Shown here in pieces: positions 1 to 9,882 of a stretch of 64,000 nt of DNA. This DNA is from Cyclina sinensis (taxonomy: Eukaryota; Mollusca; Bivalvia; Venerida; Veneridae). Position 1 is the first letter of the stretch; every line of letters starts with the position of its first letter. The stretch is from the NCBI GenBank assembly GCA_012932295.1, contig JAAONU010000001.1, forward strand, positions 50,255,134 through 50,319,133, read 5' to 3'. Under the pieces are notes generated by a model. The model worked only from the letters and a program-made list of their open reading frames with translations. It did not search any database and was not told where the DNA came from. The translations under genes were made by a program, and so were the position numbers.

Positions 1-200
1 ATGAAATAATTATGAAGTTTTAAGATGTTTTTTTCTTATTTTTAATTTGTGTCATTTAACAACTGACTTTCTTCAAAGGGATGGTCAAAGAAATTCATAG
101 ATTTTCATAGCGTCCAAGCATGTTTTGATTGATTCTTTCTAATGTTTAATCTTTACAAATTATCATTTTTATAATCTTATTACTCATAATTCAACTGTAG
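1..200. other. Non-coding sequence upstream of a duplicated exon block
   Basis: No gene is visible. From about position 90 the sequence resembles the DNA just upstream of the intact exon at 21345; both carry a match to TCAAGCATGTTTTGATTGATT with small changes. The duplication that copied two EGF-gene exons therefore included intron sequence. Confidence 0.5.
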
Positions 201-275
201 AAGTGTAAGCTACAGAAGTACATGCACCCGATTTGTGTGTTGCACGGGGCTATACGGGTAGAAACTGCGATACAC
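201..275 (+). pseudogene. Decayed copy of the CCPGY (EMI-like) exon
   Basis: This stretch lies between an AG (199-200) and a GTACGT donor and aligns along its length with the intact exon at 21345-21418. It has 75 nt against 74 in the intact copy. The extra base falls after the VCC codons and shifts the frame, so reading on from the 5' side meets a TAG. The shared core VSYxxxCxxxVCC is still readable before the break. It is most simply a dead duplicate of the first recognisable exon of the EGF gene. A sequencing error of one base is the other possible explanation. Confidence 0.6.
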
Positions 276-1159
276 GTACGTTTACTATTTTCTGTAACTG
301 GCAAAATTAAAATTCGAGTTTAATACATTCAGCGGTAGCAAAAACTGAAATATAATACACTGAATAAATAAATACAATTGAAACTAAATTCAAAACTATA
401 ACTATCACTAAAGGTGATTAATACCCCACATGGGTGCTTGATTCTAGAACTGGAAAGCTTAGAATCAATGGCATAAAGTGGCGTAAGAAACATGGAAATA
501 TGTATAAATTTTATATTTAATCGTATTGTATATAGAGAAAACAATTACCGGTAGACCATTTAACTGTATATTTTCTAGTAGACCTAGCTTAAGTTTAAGC
601 GAACAGTGACCTTGATTCAACTGGCAAAATTTTCAATCCCAAGCGTCGTCTTCATATAAGCTACCTTTACATATACAAATATCTCATTCCTAACTCGTTA
701 TTGAGCAAAAACCATTTATCTTTTATTTTTAGTAACAATGACCTTGGCCCCACCAGCCCCAATTTCAAACTTGACCTGTATCCTGTGATGTTACACCTAT
801 GTACCGAAAATTGTATAAATCTGTCAAGATTTCAGGAGTTATAGTGACTTTGACCTTGGCCCTACCAGCCCCGATATCGAACTTGACCTATTTCTTATGA
901 TGTTACAGCTGTGTTCCAAAAATTGTTTAAATCTGTCTAGCCTTTCATGAGTTATCGTCCGGAAACCATGACGGACCGACTGACCGACCGACCGACAAGC
1001 TCACTCCTATATACCCCATCAAACCTTGTTTGTGGGGGTATAATAACTATATTTGTAATGTCAATTAAGTCATTTAATCCATATTGATTGGAATGAGTCT
1101 GCATGTTTATTATAGTTATGTAATGAACGTTAGAAATGAATAGATTCTTTATCTTGCAG
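276..1159. repeat. Intron-like DNA with a mollusc-type interspersed repeat (about 720-1035)
   Basis: Two imperfect copies of about 118 bp start at about 730 and 850. Each contains TGACCTTGGCCC and CAGCCCC, and they end in a GACCGACTGACCGACCGACC tract followed by ATATACCCC. Repeats with GACGGAC-type tails are common in bivalve genomes (general knowledge). No coding frame is convincing here; the short minus-strand open frames are not protein-like. Confidence 0.55.
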
Positions 1160-1268
1160 CCGTCTGTTTCGGGAAAACTACCTGCCCAAACATGCCCAAA
1201 CACTAGCAAATGCATCTTCCCTAACATCTTCCAGTATCAAACTGGATATGAAATATCTAATTGTTCTG
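1160..1268 (+). pseudogene. Decayed copy of the first EGF exon
   Basis: The segment follows TTGCAG and ends before GTAAAC. It aligns with the intact exon at 21654-21752 (VCYGSTSCPNNGKC region). It is 109 nt long instead of 99, because CCCAAACA is partly repeated near 1186-1202; this shifts the frame and brings in stop codons. After allowing for the shift, two cysteines of the EGF fold are replaced (TCQC has become IFQY). Together with 201-275 it forms a dead two-exon duplicate lying about 20 kb before the live pair. Confidence 0.65.
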
Positions 1269-1760
1269 GTAAACGTTATATGCAAATCTTAGATATACAT
1301 ATGTAAATATAAATTATCCTGTCAATTATTTCATATCCGACCCGATAAAGGGGTGCCGTATAAATTTTGCTTTATACGGCACATGATACGTGACGGACTA
1401 CTTTTTTCAATGAAACACCAAATATGGCGGTCGCTGTACGCTCATCGCAATTTTTTATACTTTTCTTAATTAAAACATGTAAACATTGTTGAAATTAAAA
1501 GAAAACTGAACTTTTTTATCTGTTTGTTTTTCTTGCTACATCAAGAAATATTGAAATACAACCACATGTCGAAAAGAGTTATGTACATACATACTGAACG
1601 TACATGTATATTGTTGCAATTACTACAGGCGCTTGTTTACAACAGTCAAGACAATATGGCTTGTTGATTACAAGCGCCTGCAGATACGTAAAAAACATCG
1701 GCTGCTATATTGTTGTAAACTACAAAATGAATGAAAATTATGATATGAGTCGGAATACAT
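1269..1760. repeat. Two hairpin-forming inverted repeats in non-coding DNA
   Basis: Positions 1354-1381 form a perfect 11-bp stem (TGCCGTATAAA) with a 6-nt loop. Positions 1626-1636 and 1670-1680 form a second 11-bp pair (CAGGCGCTTGT) around a 33-nt spacer. Both could be terminal or subterminal parts of small DNA transposons, but no matching target duplication was found. The rest of the interval shows nothing recognisable. Confidence 0.5.
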
Positions 1761-2028
1761 TTGAAATTATATGATGATGGAACTAAACCTGTGGATCAGT
1801 CTGACACTATGCCTGATGCTGTTTTGAAAACACAGGAACAATTACAGAAGAAATATCTGAGGGCCAGTTCCTTAGTGAATTTCAAGTCCTTGATGAATCC
1901 ATTTTTGATGGGTTTCAAGATTATCAAAATGTCCCTTCTGGATCTACAAACCACGAAACCCCTATAAATACACATCTTGACACTGAAGTCACTGTTACTA
2001 AAAATATAAAAACGGTTTCCGGACGACA
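1761..2028 (+). pseudogene. Possible 5' part of the Harbinger element (unassigned)
   Basis: A short open frame from 1761 encodes an acidic stretch (DDGTKPVDQSDTMPDAV). The protein-like reading then seems to move to another frame (SEFQVLDESIFDGFQDY). It lies just before the transposase remnant and could be its amino-terminal region or the second Harbinger protein. I cannot match it to a family, and the two-frame pattern fits a decayed gene better than a live one. Confidence 0.2.
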
Positions 2029-2131
2029 ACTCATGAAAGGCTAGACAGATATTTGTTTTTGTACACAGGTGAAATATCATAACATAATGGTCAACTTCGA
2101 TATTGTGGCTGGTTAGGCCAAGGTCAAGAAT
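2029..2131 (-). repeat. Inverted copy of the repeat at about 840-970
   Basis: The sequence is the reverse complement of the end of the 720-970 repeat: TTTCCGGACGACAACTCATG here pairs with CATGAGTTATCGTCCGGAAA at about 945-967. It ends with GGCCAAGGTCAAG exactly where transposase-like coding sequence begins, so it probably replaced or interrupted the start of the Harbinger gene. Confidence 0.65.
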
Positions 2132-2989
2132 TTGTACCATCAGGTCCAGGAAGAAGAGACCCTATTAGTGTTAAAAAACAACGTCTTATAACTTTGTGGT
2201 ATGTTGGCGGAAAGACACTGTAAGAAGAATTGCAGATCGTTTTGGTGTTGCAGAATCTACAGTTGTAGGTTGCCGAGACAAAGTTACTGCAGCGTTGAAA
2301 TTGAGAAATAGGCTTACTACTTTGCCTAGTGCTGAGGACTTAAGGCAAAATGAACAGGAAATTGCAAGAAGAAATGGGTTTCCGGGAATTATTGGCTCTG
2401 TTGATGGAACACACGTAGAAATTTAAGCTCCAACAGAAAATCCACAGCGATATGTTAACAGAAAAATGTTTCACTCAATACAGCTGCAGTGTGTATGTCG
2501 ACATAATATGCAATTCAGTCATGTAATTGTTGGCTACCCCGGAAGCGTACATGATGCCCGTGTATTACGAAACTCTGACCTCTGGGAAGATGGGCAGGTA
2601 AAGTGGAATGATTTATATCATATATTGGGTGATGGAGCATATCCTTTACGAAAATGGCTACTTACACCATTTAGAGATAATGGACGTTTATCTCAACAGG
2701 AAAAGACATATAATCACTATCATCTAGTAACAGGGTATTGATAGAGAGATCATTTGCACTGCTGAAATCAAGGTTTAGAAGATTGCGTTATATTGACACT
2801 ACATCTGTTTCAACAGCTGTAGATATAATAATGGCTTGCTGTATTCTGCACAACCTGTGCTTAATTGAAAATGATTTATTAATAGACAATATTGTCGAAG
2901 ACAGTGATAATGTAATTACAGTTATTAACTTGCAAGACCAAAATGCTGAAGGGGTGTTGAAAAGGGATCGCATTGCAAGAAATCTGTAA
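2132..2989 (+). pseudogene. Broken PIF/Harbinger transposase (HARBI1-like, DDE_Tnp_4)
   Basis: The conceptual protein has the DDE nuclease fold of PIF/Harbinger transposases. VDGTHVEI supplies the first acidic residue and GYPGSVHDARV the second. DGAYPL follows, and ERSFALLKSRFRRL carries the last acidic residue. A helix-turn-helix-like stretch (RRIADRFGVAESTV) lies near the start. At least three lesions are visible: a frameshift near 2206, an in-frame TAA at 2424-2426 where a lysine is expected, and a one-base loss near 2735 just before the final motif. Translation therefore cannot give an active enzyme. HARBI1-like proteins are usually about 350 residues, so little of the amino end is missing. 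No terminal inverted repeats were found. Confidence 0.88.
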
Positions 2990-4195
2990 CATATGTGACA
3001 TTTAAGTTTAATATGTGAAAATTTAAATGTAGTTTAGAACTACATGTCTCGTGCACTTGTTTTAAGCAATATTTAATGCTCTAGATATGCATGTAAAAAG
3101 TTTTTATTTATGACAGAACTTTGTCAGGAAACTCGGGGTATTGTATTTGTTTTATATGAAATCCTGTATTCAGTTTCTAGGGTCATATCATGATGTAATA
3201 TTGAATGTCATATTGATTTGTAATATTAATTAATACATGCACAAAATATATCATTAATAATCTCTTTCTTTTCAAACTTAATGTTTAAGAAAAAAATAAT
3301 ATGCAACTTCTACAAAGTTACCTAACTTTTTGTCTTTACTTCACATAGTTGCTACATAAGGCTCATCAAGAGTCGTTCACTGAGCTTTTCTTCTTAAATT
3401 GGACATAAATACTAGTCTGAAACTACTGGACTATTATGGTATTATTCTGTGAATGTGCAGTACTTTGAATATCATTGGATAAATAGCCTTTGAATAGACT
3501 TTTACAATGAATATAAAACTAAAGACATTATATTTCAGTATTAATTCTATTTCATTTTAACAATAAAACATTAAAACAGCTGATGGTAATAAAGAATTTT
3601 CTTTGATATGCCTGGTAGACTTAATTTATCATCCCACTGTACACACATTTATAACTGACCTTGGTACAAAGACAAAAACTTTAATGTAAAGTCATTCTTA
3701 ATTCTAGTCTCTAGAGTGATTATATCTTTTTATATTATTTGATTACTTTATAGCCTTCATTACAAGAATACATTGCCAAGGTTTTAACAAACTTGGTAGA
3801 GGTCTTTAAAATAGTGCAACATAGTAAATATTTAGGCTGCATGCCTTGTTTCTGACAAGAGAACTATTACAATGTTTCCTACATGAGTCAAAATAAAAAG
3901 AGGGGACTCCTGGGATGAGACGGTGACCAGTATAGACCTTGAGGAACTGCTAACAAACTTGGTAGAGGTGTACTAGATAATACTGTAAACAATAAGATAT
4001 AGACCTTGTGGATTCTAACTAGAAGATTTTTAACTGATTATTCCTATTTAATTATATGTAAAATCAACTGACCACCGGGACAGGGCCAATATTGACCCTG
4101 GGGCCATGATTCAAACACAAGGGTGATCAGTGATCACGTGTCGCCTGATGCTAGCCAATTAAACAGTAGTATTGAGAGATGATTGGACAGTTTGT
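2990..4195. other. Non-coding stretch with one arm of a direct repeat
   Basis: No gene or RNA is recognised. Positions 3418-3462 (CTGAAACTACTGGACTATTA and following) recur at 4527-4571 with few changes, making direct repeats of about 45 bp some 1.1 kb apart. They could be the scar of a duplication that flanks inserted DNA. Confidence 0.4.
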
Positions 4196-4530
4196 AGGTT
4201 AAAACGCATTTTTTTATTCAAGGGTCATAACTCAGTCAGAAATCATTAAGCCGAAAAACCTGTTAGACATGCGCAAGTACTTGAGGTCAATCCTGTAACA
4301 TTTCATTTAAATAGCTTTAGTAGTATAAGAGAATTAGTCCGGACAAACTTTAAAAAAAAATCATAAAAGGGCCATAACTCTGAGAAAAATCATTAGACTG
4401 GAAAATGCCGATGATATGCACAACTAGACTTGGTACTGATCATTCCTGTAATGTTTGGATGAAATTACACCGGTAGTTTCTGAGGAGTAGTCCAGACAAG
4501 TTTTGTGACGGACGGACAAACGGAGAGACT
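4196..4530 (+). repeat. Interspersed repeat with GACGGACGGAC tail
   Basis: Two similar units contain GGGCCATAACTCTG-like text, a TCCGGACAA or TCCAGACAAG motif and, at the end, GTGACGGACGGACAAACGGA. This arrangement is typical of interspersed repeats in bivalve genomes (general knowledge). It has no coding capacity. Confidence 0.6.
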
Positions 4531-5120
4531 GAAACTACTGGACTGTTATTGTGTTATTCTGTGAATGTGTAGTAGAAATAATAGAAAAAGATGCGAACAC
4601 TGTAGAGACTAAAATTATGAATGACTTTACATTAAAGTTTTCTTTACTGATTGCCATGGCAAACAATTTCAAAGTAAGTCGAACAAATTCTGATATCACA
4701 AAAAATATCATATTGTCATCTTTATATCACAAAAACTGATAATGAGTTCAATGTCAATACAACTTGGATGTCTCCATTGTCTATGGCACTTGAGACATTT
4801 TTTTAACATATAGTTTAAGTAACTCGTTCATTATGTCGCCATCGTCAATGTAAATTGAGAGCTGTCAGTAAGACAGCACGCTCGACTAAGTACTGAATAG
4901 CTACAAAAAGGTTTAATGTCAAGAATATCAATTAAATTCAATATTTACAATAATCTAAATTTAATGGGCAGATAATTCTATGTGGCTGCTAGAGTTATAA
5001 ACCTTTCCACGTATGGTGTAGGTGGTAATATAAAACTATATTTGAATTATGAAGTTAATTCTTCAAGAAATGAAGTTATTTTAAAATATTTCAATTTATC
5101 ATGTATATTTTAAGTTAAAA
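4531..5120. other. Non-coding stretch
   Basis: Apart from the second arm of the 45-bp direct repeat at its start, nothing recognisable is seen. The short open frame at 4551-4739 has no protein-like signature. Confidence 0.3.
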
Positions 5121-5378
5121 ATGGAGATGCCCCAAAGACATGATATTGAACATTATTTTGCGCATGTTTACCAGAAGATGAAGACAGGACAACACAAAAT
5201 ATTGTTCAGTATCGTGTTTCCGGGCAAAGACACAACGACTCAAAGACTTGATCAATTGGCCAATAAACATGTCTTAGCCTTTCGCCTTTTGAGGCGAAGA
5301 CACGACAAATATAGGGCGCACCTGTTTTATGCTCACTTGCGGACTTTTTTTGTCAACAATCCGTCGCTTGAATGGTAA
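5121..5378 (+). CDS. Hypothetical 85-residue open frame
   Basis: The frame starts at an ATG in a fair context (AAAAATGGAG). It encodes a basic, mixed-composition peptide with QKMKTGQHKILFSIVFPGKD and RLLRRRHDKYRAHLF. No signal peptide, domain or family is recognised, and no splice partner is evident. A small hairpin (TTCGCCT-TTTG-AGGCGAA) lies inside it. Composition is more protein-like than the surrounding shadows, but chance or a transposon fragment is equally possible. Confidence 0.2.
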   Translation: MEMPQRHDIEHYFAHVYQKMKTGQHKILFSIVFPGKDTTTQRLDQLANKHVLAFRLLRRRHDKYRAHLFYAHLRTFFVNNPSLEW

Positions 5379-5599
5379 AATGGTCTTTTTCAATAAAAAC
5401 TCTGTACAGTTACATAAAATCATGCTGTGCACAGAAGATTAGCAGGTGTGCTTTATATTTACGTAAAGAATTTGTATAATGTAAAATTCTAGTTTAGGCC
5501 TAAAAACGAATGAAAGTTTTTTTTTTTTCTGAATGCATGTGAAAAAAAACTTTCAACGCCAGCCAGGTCCGCTTGTGTAAAATTATTTTGAAATAATCG

Positions 5600-6155
5600 G
5601 AATATAAGTATCCACCACACATCACACCAGTAACAGGCGTTAGATGTATTACAACACTGACTATATGTACTGGGAGACATTTTACGGCCGCCATACTACT
5701 CAAATAGTGCTGTTGTGAATTTCAAATAATCAAGTTTCCAGTGGGATTCGGGCCCTCACAGAACGGCAACAACCGCCTAGCAATACAGACTTAAATAGAA
5801 CGCCTTAGACAACTCGACAATAGCAAAGGTTGCGCGCATAACCAGGATATAAGTGTCCATCTCACACCACACCGGTGATAGGCGTTAGATATGTGACAAC
5901 ACTGACTGTATTCACGAGGAGTCTTTTTACGGCCGCGACTTTGCACAAATAGCACTGTAGTGAATTATAAATAATCAAGTTCCCAGTGGGATTAGAACCC
6001 GCACCGAACAGCATCAACCGCCTAACAATGCAAAGTAAGAACGCTTTAGACCACTCGCCAATCGCAACAACCCCCATAAAGGTTGCAAAAATAACCAACG
6101 TATAGGTTCCTACCTGACATCACACCGTTGACGGGCGTTAGATGTATGACAACCT
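5600..6155 (-). repeat. Tandem copies of a tRNA-Ser/Leu-like SINE (minus strand)
   Basis: Two full units and part of a third repeat with a period of about 245 bp, marked by ACAGGCGTTAGATGTATTAC-like text at about 5634, 5878 and 6132. On the minus strand each unit carries a tRNA-like segment, about 5745-5830 and 5988-6075. It has an A-box-like GGCGAGTGGTCTAAAGCG and a B-box-like GCGGGTTCTAATCCC, the arrangement of a Ser/Leu tRNA with a long variable arm. This points to a Pol III-derived SINE amplified in tandem. Stem mismatches rule out a functional tRNA gene. Confidence 0.6.
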
Positions 6156-6469
6156 TAAGTTAAAGTCAAAAGGAAGGTACTACTATTACACTATACTCTC
6201 ACCTGCGCTGAGATGCATTCCATTTCACAGGATTTGTGGAACTGGTTTGATATATGTGCTCTTATACCTTGACGATTGAAAACAACATACCTGTTGTAGT
6301 GCTGCATAGAGGTAAAAAATTTCATGATAGCATATCTGATTAACTTGCCTTTGTGTTTTTTTTTTCAGGCTACTTTTCGTCTGTTCTTCTTCATATTTTA
6401 TTTTACATCGAATGCGATACTAGTTTTTTTCAACTTATATTCATCACGCTCGATGATTGCTTTCTGGGT

Positions 6470-6605
6470 TCCATATCAGTATTCGCGCTGCGTGAATGAA
6501 TGTAAAGATCGCGAGAGAATCTCGTCTCTGACGGGATTCAAATCCGTGACCTCCGGATTCGGAGCCCTGTGCTCCTTGTAGCACTCTGAGCCAAGTACCG
6601 TTTTT
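6470..6605 (-). repeat. Second tRNA-derived SINE fragment (minus strand)
   Basis: Read on the minus strand, CTTGGCTCAGAGTGCTAC (A-box-like) is followed about 45 nt later by GGATTTGAATCCCG (B-box-like), and then by unrelated AT-rich tail sequence. Spacing and boxes fit a tRNA-derived SINE head of a different type from the neighbour at 5.6-6.2 kb. It is not a clean cloverleaf, so it is not called as a tRNA gene. Confidence 0.5.
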
Positions 6606-6613
6606 TTAGAAAA

Positions 6614-7203
6614 CTAACCTTGCCTAAAACATAAACGGTAAATTGTTAGTTTAAAAGATTTAGGAAGAGTAAACCTATTTAAACGAAGCTGTTGAATAAC
6701 CTTTTCTTTGGCCTTATGACAAAATTCGCTTTCAGAGGAAAGAAAATACATTATACACGGATGTTCTGAAATCTGATGGTGACTATCGTGTTGTTTTTGT
6801 AATGCAAGTTCACAGGTGTTTGTCTGTCTTACCATGCGTTTGAATTAAAGATCGTATTTTAAACTAATTGCCATATCATACAACTAAAAGTATATACGAA
6901 GGAGAAAAACCGTGACACCGTTTCTAAAAACATCTAACAGCTATCATCTTATAAGGTTTCAGTGCTCATTTCTTCTTTCAAAGTTTCAAAAACACTCCGG
7001 GCCCGAAGCATTTTGAAACAGCGGTCGATTGTTTCTAAATTTATATCATCTAAAAGTGAGTTGATGGTCAAACAGTTGCTTATGTTACACATTATTCCAC
7101 TTTGCGCAAGATGACAGAATTTTTGTAAACAACTGATGGCTTGAGTTTTGTTTAAAGTAAAGATTCTTGAAAGAAATAAAACTTGCACTTTAGTTTTCAT
7201 CAA
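6614..7203 (-). CDS. Two consecutive hypothetical minus-strand open frames
   Basis: The first frame (7203-6949) encodes about 84 residues, including CNISNCLTINSLLDDINLE and IDRCFKMLRARSVFETLKEE, which looks helical and protein-like. The second (6835-6614) encodes 73 residues, including KAKEKVIQQLRLNRF. They could be exons of one unrecognised gene or pieces of an old element. No domain, promoter or convincing splice pair was identified, so function is unknown. Confidence 0.2.
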
Positions 7204-7498
7204 ATACGCGGATGGAAGACATCAAATTGGTTTCTTTAAATAGCACCCTTACGGTCACCTTTTGCTGAAAAAAGGAAACAACAACAACAACAACAAACAA
7301 ACAGACAAGCATCAAACAAACTTTTTCAACCATAACTTCATAATAGGGACGTCTATACTGCTATAAATTTCATGTACCATACCTCAAAACAAATATTTAC
7401 CTTTCTTTACACAGTCTAATTTGTATAAATTAATACCTGTTTTGACATTGGTAATGACTTTGTTGACTTTCATCCAAACTATCTGAAATTAAAGCGGG

Positions 7499-7919
7499 GC
7501 CTACGATGAAAAAAAAGAAAATGTTTAAACATCTAGAAATCCTAGCTGTAATTGCGAAGAACATACCTAAACTAAGTTACTGACTCATTTTTTTGTTACA
7601 GAAAAACATCAAAATATGAAGTTTTACACACATTTATCGGTAAATTTTTTTACCTCGTTAGTCACGAGGTCGATACTCAAGTTATATCATTAAATTTGAC
7701 GAATTTGGTAACATGGCTCTGTGTTTCAGTAGTGTATATCGTCGTTCAATTTTTTACTGACCGAAAGGGGGCATGGGTTCGAATCCTGGTAAAACAAAAC
7801 TTTTTTTTTCATTTTTCGTGGTGTATAGAAGCATCATATTATGTTTTTACATAGTATATTAAATCCCTTAAATTCTAAAGAAAGCAAATCAGCTAAATTC
7901 TGTGGGTCAGTCGCTTTAA
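7499..7919 (+). mobile_element. TTAA-flanked inverted-repeat element with a tRNA-like core, copy A
   Basis: The element starts at TTAAAGCGGGG and ends at GGGTCAGTCGCTTTAA, so its ends are inverted and both sides show TTAA. Inside, a tRNA-like module ends in a clear B box (GGGTTCGAATCC, about 7773-7784). The tail GGTGTATAGAAGC follows. The same element, better preserved at its ends, is found split at 39132-39234 plus 45758-46111. The length of about 420 bp and lack of coding suit a MITE, while the Pol III boxes suit a SINE, so it looks like a chimera of both. The left terminus of this copy is degenerate. Confidence 0.6.
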
Positions 7920-7974
7920 TAGAGATAAAATTATAGCCTTTTTGAAGATTGAAGTTTGATCAGGAGGTAGAGCA

Positions 7975-8415
7975 GTGTAGCAATGCGACGCGACTACGGA
8001 ATCCGTTAGGGCCAGCGCCTTTGCATGAGTTGATTGGAAACGCAATACTCGACAGAACGATGATGAAAACGCAAAATTGCGACACTACGGTGGTGAAAAG
8101 ACGAAGATACGATGATTATAACGCGAAACTACGATAATGAAAACGTGACAAGGCGATAGCACGATAATGATAACGCGATAAAGTATTGCGTTTTCACCAT
8201 CGTACCGTCGCGTTTTCACCGTCGTTATGTCGTGTTATCGCGTTTTCGTTATCGTGGTTTTGTGATTTCGCGTTTTCATCATCGCACCTTCGCGTTTTCA
8301 TCATCTTACCTTAGCGTTTTCATCTTCGTACCTTCGCATTATGATCATCCTAACTTCGCGTCTTCATTATCGCACCTTCATTATCGCACTTCGCGTTATC
8401 ATCATAACTAATTAA
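7975..8415. repeat. 22-bp minisatellite in two opposed orientations
   Basis: From about 8185 to 8410 the unit CGCGTTTTCATCATCGCACC repeats with variation (CGTTTTCACCATCG, CGTTTTCATCTTCG). From about 8040 to 8185 the reverse complement dominates (GATGATGAAAACGCGAAACT type). The array is therefore a large imperfect palindrome around 8185. Open frames across it are by-products of the repeat. Confidence 0.75.
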
Positions 8416-9847
8416 CTTTGCATCAGCTTCCTTCTTTAAACTTCTAATCAAAACGTGTAAAATTTCATACCTTTATCAAGTTTGTTGATTGCTTTAATTT
8501 AAAAAACAACAACATTTAATAAGATTCAAAAACCTTGCTAATTTTCATCAATGATAAAATGTACAAGTGTAGTTAGGTTTTCGGTTGTCTTTTGGATATA
8601 AAATCGAACAAAATTTGTTCTTGGATTCAAGAGTCCTTTATGTCTTTATTTTTGTTAACCAAGTGTAAAACAGGATTTGCCGAATGATCTGTTCATAAGC
8701 TGTGATTTCGATATGTGTTATGAATAATCCTTGAAATTTTGGTGCTCTAAAAATTTGGTATGTTTATTCCCGATTTAATCGTAGCATTTAAATCATTTGA
8801 TTTTATGTCTTCATCTTTTACTTCTTGGAAGCAGAAATATGACATGTAACGAATATCTAAATGGGATTGAGCATTGGGCAGTGTATTTCTTAAAGGAGAA
8901 AACATAAATAGAATTATCAAATATGGAGTGATGACTTCCGTCTTAATTTTTGTAAAGAAAAAAAACTACTACTTTCCTGGACCTTTAAACATTATAGCTG
9001 TATTTTGTAAACCCTGATGGTTTTATGATTTGTTTATCTATTTGTTTATTTATGTGTTTGGTAAGGTTGGAAGAAAGGAAATCGATGATATGCCTGAAGT
9101 TATCTGTAATCCACATTTGACGAGTTTAACGTCAGTTTGTACAACGGTTGACGAAAGTTTACATTGTGTTTTTTCGGATATGTAATAATTCAGGAACACG
9201 TCATTTATAGCACTATTATAAACCCTAGAAGCTTGGTTTCTCTAAAAATGAAGACTTTGTCACATTCAAAATATGTAAAGGCGTGAGTATTAAAACTAAC
9301 TGCTTAACTTCGAGAGTTAAGTAATGTCAGCGCCACCGCTTGACAGTCGAGGTACAAAATATTTCGAGTGCATACAATTCATACTTCACACTCGAACCTA
9401 CAGTAATTATGTAGCAGAATAAATCGTTTACTTTCGAAAAAATAATGCTATCGATACGACTAATGTAATAAAGAGTTGTAGAGACATTTACATTCTATTC
9501 TTAAATTTAATATAACGTTAGTTAAACTTACCTTAAAACGTAATACCCCAAAAGATCTAAGCTGCAGTAAACTTTTCGCACTGTTGGATGAGGAAGAAAA
9601 AATAGCTAATTTGAAATACAGGAATAGGTTTATAAACCTTGTAACAACAAGTTTACATCACAGAACCATGATTGTACTGAACATGTTTTGGACTTTCAGA
9701 ATGTTGACCATGATGGTCACTACTGCTAACCTTCATTGGGTAAGTCTTTGCATTACCTACAGATTGTAATTAGCTATTTATTCTACACATTATCATTAAT
9801 TTTATATGAAGATTAATCTAATACTTAGTATTTTTTATCATTGATAT

Positions 9848-9882
<35 letters not shown>

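Noticed and set aside
5745..6600. Possible functional tRNA genes on the minus strand
   Set aside because: A and B boxes are present but stems contain many mismatches and the units are embedded in longer repeats, so they are SINE heads.
7949..8137. Open frame over the 22-bp minisatellite
   Set aside because: It is a translation of the repeat and has no independent support.
8000..8415. Possible CRISPR-like array
   Set aside because: The units are contiguous and variable, with no unique spacers, in a eukaryotic genome; it is a minisatellite.
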